Below are positions 60,950 to 64,000 of a DNA stretch of 64,000 nt, one piece after another. The stretch's first letter is position 1, and every line of letters begins with the position of its first letter. The notes under the pieces are model-generated. The model did no database searches and was not told the DNA's origin. It was given only the letters and a program-made list of their open reading frames with translations. Source of the DNA: Trochalopteron elliotii (taxonomy: Eukaryota > Chordata > Aves > Passeriformes > Leiothrichidae). The DNA lies in assembly GCA_024734555.1 (NCBI GenBank), contig JANPWX010000343.1, positions 311,397 to 375,396 on the forward strand. Direction: 5' to 3'. The position numbers and the translations under genes were made by a program.

Positions 60950-62203
60950 CTTTCCTCCCTCGGTTCCACGGGGGGAAATGTCCCTGAATTCCCCGTGTTT
61001 GTGGGATCACGGCTCCCCTGCAGGGGTGAGCAGGGAACAGCAAACGCCACCTGGAGCCCCGGGAGAGGTGAGCACACCCCGAACGGGGCCGGGAGGAGCC
61101 GGTGGAACAGCCGGAGCTGCGGGGTGCCCTGGCTTTGCTCCCCTCAGCCCAGCCCCTCGAAGGGCTGCATCCTCCTGCATTCCGGGCTTCGGGCCGCCTT
61201 GGCTGTGTCCTCGGCTCCCCGGGCACCGGGACCTTCCCGGGCTGTGTCACGGAGCTCAGCGGGGTTGAGGCATCGATCCTCAGCTCCGCACCTTTGGGAA
61301 CGCGCCTTTGGGAACGGCGGGATGCTCTCCCCGCTGCCACAAACAGCTCCTTTCCTCTCTGGGATCTTTATTTGTTTGTTTCCTTTTCCCCCTCCCCTCC
61401 GTGTTCGTTGTTTGCCAAGCGAAAAGGGACAGACAGAAACAGCAGCGTGCCGGATCCTGCCCACATCTTTCCCACAGTCTCTCCTAACCCCGAACTCTTC
61501 CCATACTTTGTATTCACCGTCTCACTTGACTGACACAAGAAACCCACTGTAGGAAGAGAGGCTTCCTGTGAGCCGAGCCCCGTTTCCATGGTGCGGAGTT
61601 TTCCACTTAAAAATAAATTCCCGTTTCGCGGAGTTTTCCGCGCGGCCCCGCGGAGCTGCCCCTACCCGGGGTTAGCGGCAAACACGTCCTCCATCCCCCC
61701 GCTCCCCTCCGGAGCCACAGCCGCCCGCCCTGCGCTCCCACCGGGACACTCCGCACCCCTCGGCACAGATTTTTGGGTCACCGAGCCCTTCCTGCGGCGG
61801 GGACAGAGGTGCCTGCCCGGCTCTGGGGGCCCCGCGCAGCGCCCGGAGCCCAAACCCCGCAGGCTCCGCCGGGATCCCCGCGCCCAACTTCCCCGGCACC
61901 GCTCACCGGGGACAACTTTGGTGAGCCGAGCCCCGGCGGCGCAGCATCCCCGAGCATCCTGAACATCCCTAACAACCCTGAACATCCCGGAGCATCCCGA
62001 GAATCCCTGAACAGCCCCGAGAATCCCGAGCATCCCTGAACATCCCGAACATCCCTGAGGATCCCTGAACATCCCAGAGCATTCCCGAGCATCCCGAGTA
62101 GCCCTGAACATCCCCGAGCATCCAGAACATCCCCGAGCACCCCGAGCATTCCCGAACATCCCGAATAGCCCTGAACATCCCCGAACATCCCCGAGCATCC
62201 CGA
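60950..62203. promoter_or_regulatory. CpG-rich domain, possible CpG island
   Basis: CpG dinucleotides and GC content rise sharply here, most clearly at 61060-61330 and 61560-61950, against a CpG-poor surrounding intron. It could be a promoter or a GC-rich repeat neighbourhood. I looked for GRIK1 exon 1 (a signal peptide followed by a phase-1 donor) on the minus strand and did not find it. No TATA-Inr pair or known first exon stands out. Confidence 0.5.
61955..62203 (+). repeat. GC-rich decamer-type minisatellite, truncated by a gap
   Basis: The sequence is built from variants of a roughly 10-bp unit such as GAACATCCCT, GAGCATCCCG and GAATCCCGAG, repeated about 24 times up to the N gap. Frames stay open on both strands as a result, which explains the long N-spanning minus-strand open frames. 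The true array is probably longer than assembled. Confidence 0.95.
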
Positions 62204-62558
62204 NNNNNNNNNNNNNNNNNNNNNNNNNNNNNNNNNNNNNNNNNNNNNNNNNNNNNNNNNNNNNNNNNNNNNNNNNNNNNNNNNNNNNNNNNNNNNNNNN
62301 NNNNNNNNNNNNNNNNNNNNNNNNNNNNNNNNNNNNNNNNNNNNNNNNNNNNNNNNNNNNNNNNNNNNNNNNNNNNNNNNNNNNNNNNNNNNNNNNNNNN
62401 NNNNNNNNNNNNNNNNNNNNNNNNNNNNNNNNNNNNNNNNNNNNNNNNNNNNNNNNNNNNNNNNNNNNNNNNNNNNNNNNNNNNNNNNNNNNNNNNNNNN
62501 NNNNNNNNNNNNNNNNNNNNNNNNNNNNNNNNNNNNNNNNNNNNNNNNNNNNNNNNNN
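62204..62558. other. Assembly gap (355 N)
   Basis: A run of 355 N begins inside the decamer array, so array expansion is the likely reason assembly stopped. The given length may be an estimate. Confidence 0.98.
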
Positions 62559-62706
62559 CCGTGGAGTGTCCCGATCTGGAGATATCCCAAACCCACCCGA
62601 ACGCGTGTCACCTGCTCCGGGGGGCGCCGGGGGTTCAGTCTGGATGCTCTCCAGAGATCCCTTCCAACCCCAGCCGTGCTGGGATCCCGCGGTTCTGTGA
62701 CAGGGA
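62559..62706 (+). mobile_element. CR1 LINE 3' end, plus orientation
   Basis: GTGGAGTGTCCCGATCTGGA, GATATCCCAAACCCACCCGA, the CACCTGCTCC block and GAGATCCCTTCCAACCCCAG plus GGTTCTGTGACAGG match the sense CR1 3' end. Its 5' side is cut by the gap. It carries several CpG sites, which suggests a young copy or a GC-rich environment. Confidence 0.9.
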
Positions 62707-64000
62707 CAGGGGAGCAGCGGCAGGGACAGAGGCAGAGCTGTCCCTGTCGCTGTCCCTCCAGCCCCCGCGGGTCTCTCCCCGCAGCCTCTCCTCAGCACGG
62801 GAGAAGCTTTTCCCCCCGTGCCCTCCAGCCCCACAGCTCCCGATTTTTTGAGCTCCCGGTGGCGCAGGGCTTTGGAGGGATGTCCTGTGCGGGGCAGCTC
62901 CATCCTGGACCTCCTGGCAGGGACAGGGTGACGGTGCCAGGCTCAGGGACACCCCTGGGGACGGGCGGGAGGGAAGGAATCACTTCCAGCAGCGTCTTTG
63001 ATGCTCCGCAGCAGAGCAGGGGACAGGGGATGTGTCCCCTCAGCGCTGTCCCCAAGCGTGGCAGGAACCTCAGCAAGGGAGAGCAGGGCAGGTGTCCACA
63101 GAGTGATGAACCCTCAGAGCTGATTTTGAGCTCTCACTCACAGGGATCATCACAACATCCCCTGGCCTCGGCTTGGCCACCAGATCACTTTCCCCGAGCT
63201 GGAGCTCTCAAGGAATCTTTTAAATCTGGTGTTTGAAGGTTCAGTGGAACTCAGAGTAAAGCAAACATATGGGTCCTGGGCTGCTCTGAAAAAAGCAAAC
63301 ACCACCCGAGGAGAAGGACTCCCACCTAGCAACAGAACTAAAACTGCATAGCTGAGACCCAAAACTGAAATAATTTAGATTTATTTACTCAGTATTCCTC
63401 TCCAGCCTGCCTAACCATTGTTGCATAAATTCATTCACTCCTCCGAGCAGCGGCAGCACATGCTGGAGTGCCATGGAAAGAAAAGCATCCACATTATGTC
63501 TCCCAGTCAGCCTCACATGGACCCTGGGAAGAGCTGCCTCCTGTTCCCAGAGCACTCCAGGCTGTGCAGGAGCTCCCAGTGCTGGCATTCCCGGGCAGGA
63601 TTCCAGCTGGAGCCCCACTTGGCATTCCTCAGGTGTGATTTGGGGTCAGTGCCCCACTCTGCCTTTTTCCAGGCTTATTTTGGGGGGTCAGAGCTCCACT
63701 CTGTGTTTCTCAGGCATGTTTTGGGGTCAGAGCCCCACTTTCTGTTTCTCAGGCACATTTTGGGTTCACCAGGGACAATTTTCCCCTGAAATCGGCAATG
63801 TTGATTTCTTGTTTGTTTACCTAAGGGTAAACATGTAGTACATTGATATTAACAATGGTGACAGAGTCCTTTACACGGGAATTTGAAGTCTTTACTCTTG
63901 TTCCACAACATGGAATTCCAGCTGGATATAATGTGTGATTATTACACAAATTGCAGTTTGTATAATACTACTAATAATAAAAGTTCCAGAAAATGAGTGG
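62707..64000 (-). other. Putative GRIK1 intron 1, right edge
   Basis: Moderately GC-rich sequence falls to AT-rich sequence after 63800. It holds a degenerate tandem array (63608-63772) and no recognisable exon. Confidence 0.6.
63608..63772 (+). repeat. About 42-bp degenerate tandem repeat, 3.5 copies
   Basis: Units built on TTTTGGGGTCAGAGCCCCAC plus a TCTGTGTTTCTCAGGCA block repeat at 39-43 bp with clear divergence. The plus-strand 121-123 codon frames across it are repeat artefacts. Confidence 0.88.

Noticed and set aside
60389..61340. Possible GRIK1 exon 1 in the CpG-rich domain
   Set aside because: No minus-strand frame there gives a signal peptide ending in the RIG motif with a phase-1 donor, so exon 1 is probably beyond 64000.
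61662..62903. 413-codon minus-strand open frame
   Set aside because: It runs through 355 N and a decamer array that contains no stops; neither end resembles a known protein.

Overview
The window is vertebrate genomic DNA, almost certainly from a bird. The evidence is spliced exons with GT/GC-AG borders, introns far shorter than mammalian ones, no recognisable SINEs, and many short 3'-end fragments of CR1 non-LTR retrotransposons (the typical avian repeat). A songbird is plausible from the look of the CR1 tails, but that is inference. There are no operons, CRISPR arrays, RNA genes or bacterial features.

The only gene I can support is GRIK1, which encodes the kainate-type ionotropic glutamate receptor subunit GluK1 (GluR5). 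It lies on the minus strand, so transcription runs from high to low coordinates. Five coding exons are present. By human exon order they are exon 2 (17073-17240), exon 4 (13076-13257), exon 5 (6277-6330), exon 6 (5271-5444) and exon 7 (2547-2690). All encode the extracellular amino-terminal (LIVBP-like) domain. Exon 1 (signal peptide) was not found and probably lies beyond 64000. Exon 8 onward (ligand-binding and membrane domains) lies below position 1. Exon 3, expected to be about 258 bp between 17073 and 13257, cannot be seen on either strand. A single N at 14701 in that interval suggests a collapsed assembly gap.

Layout: 1-2546 is intron 7, with a purine/pyrimidine minisatellite beside exon 7. 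2547-17240 is the compact exon cluster. 17241 to 64000 appears to be GRIK1 intron 1 and carries scattered CR1 fragments in both orientations, several short tandem repeats and AT-rich stretches with homeodomain/POU/MEF2-like motifs. A CpG-rich domain at about 60.9-62.2 kb ends in a GC-rich decamer array broken by a 355-bp N gap (62204-62558).

The features most worth checking are a GC-AG intron after exon 7 with a purine/pyrimidine array starting about 20 nt inside it, the missing exon 3 (whose loss would keep the frame), a steep rise of GC3 along the gene (about 44% in exon 2 to about 94% in exon 7), several young tandem duplications and arrays, and the CpG-rich domain in intron 1. I found no convincing undescribed biological system.
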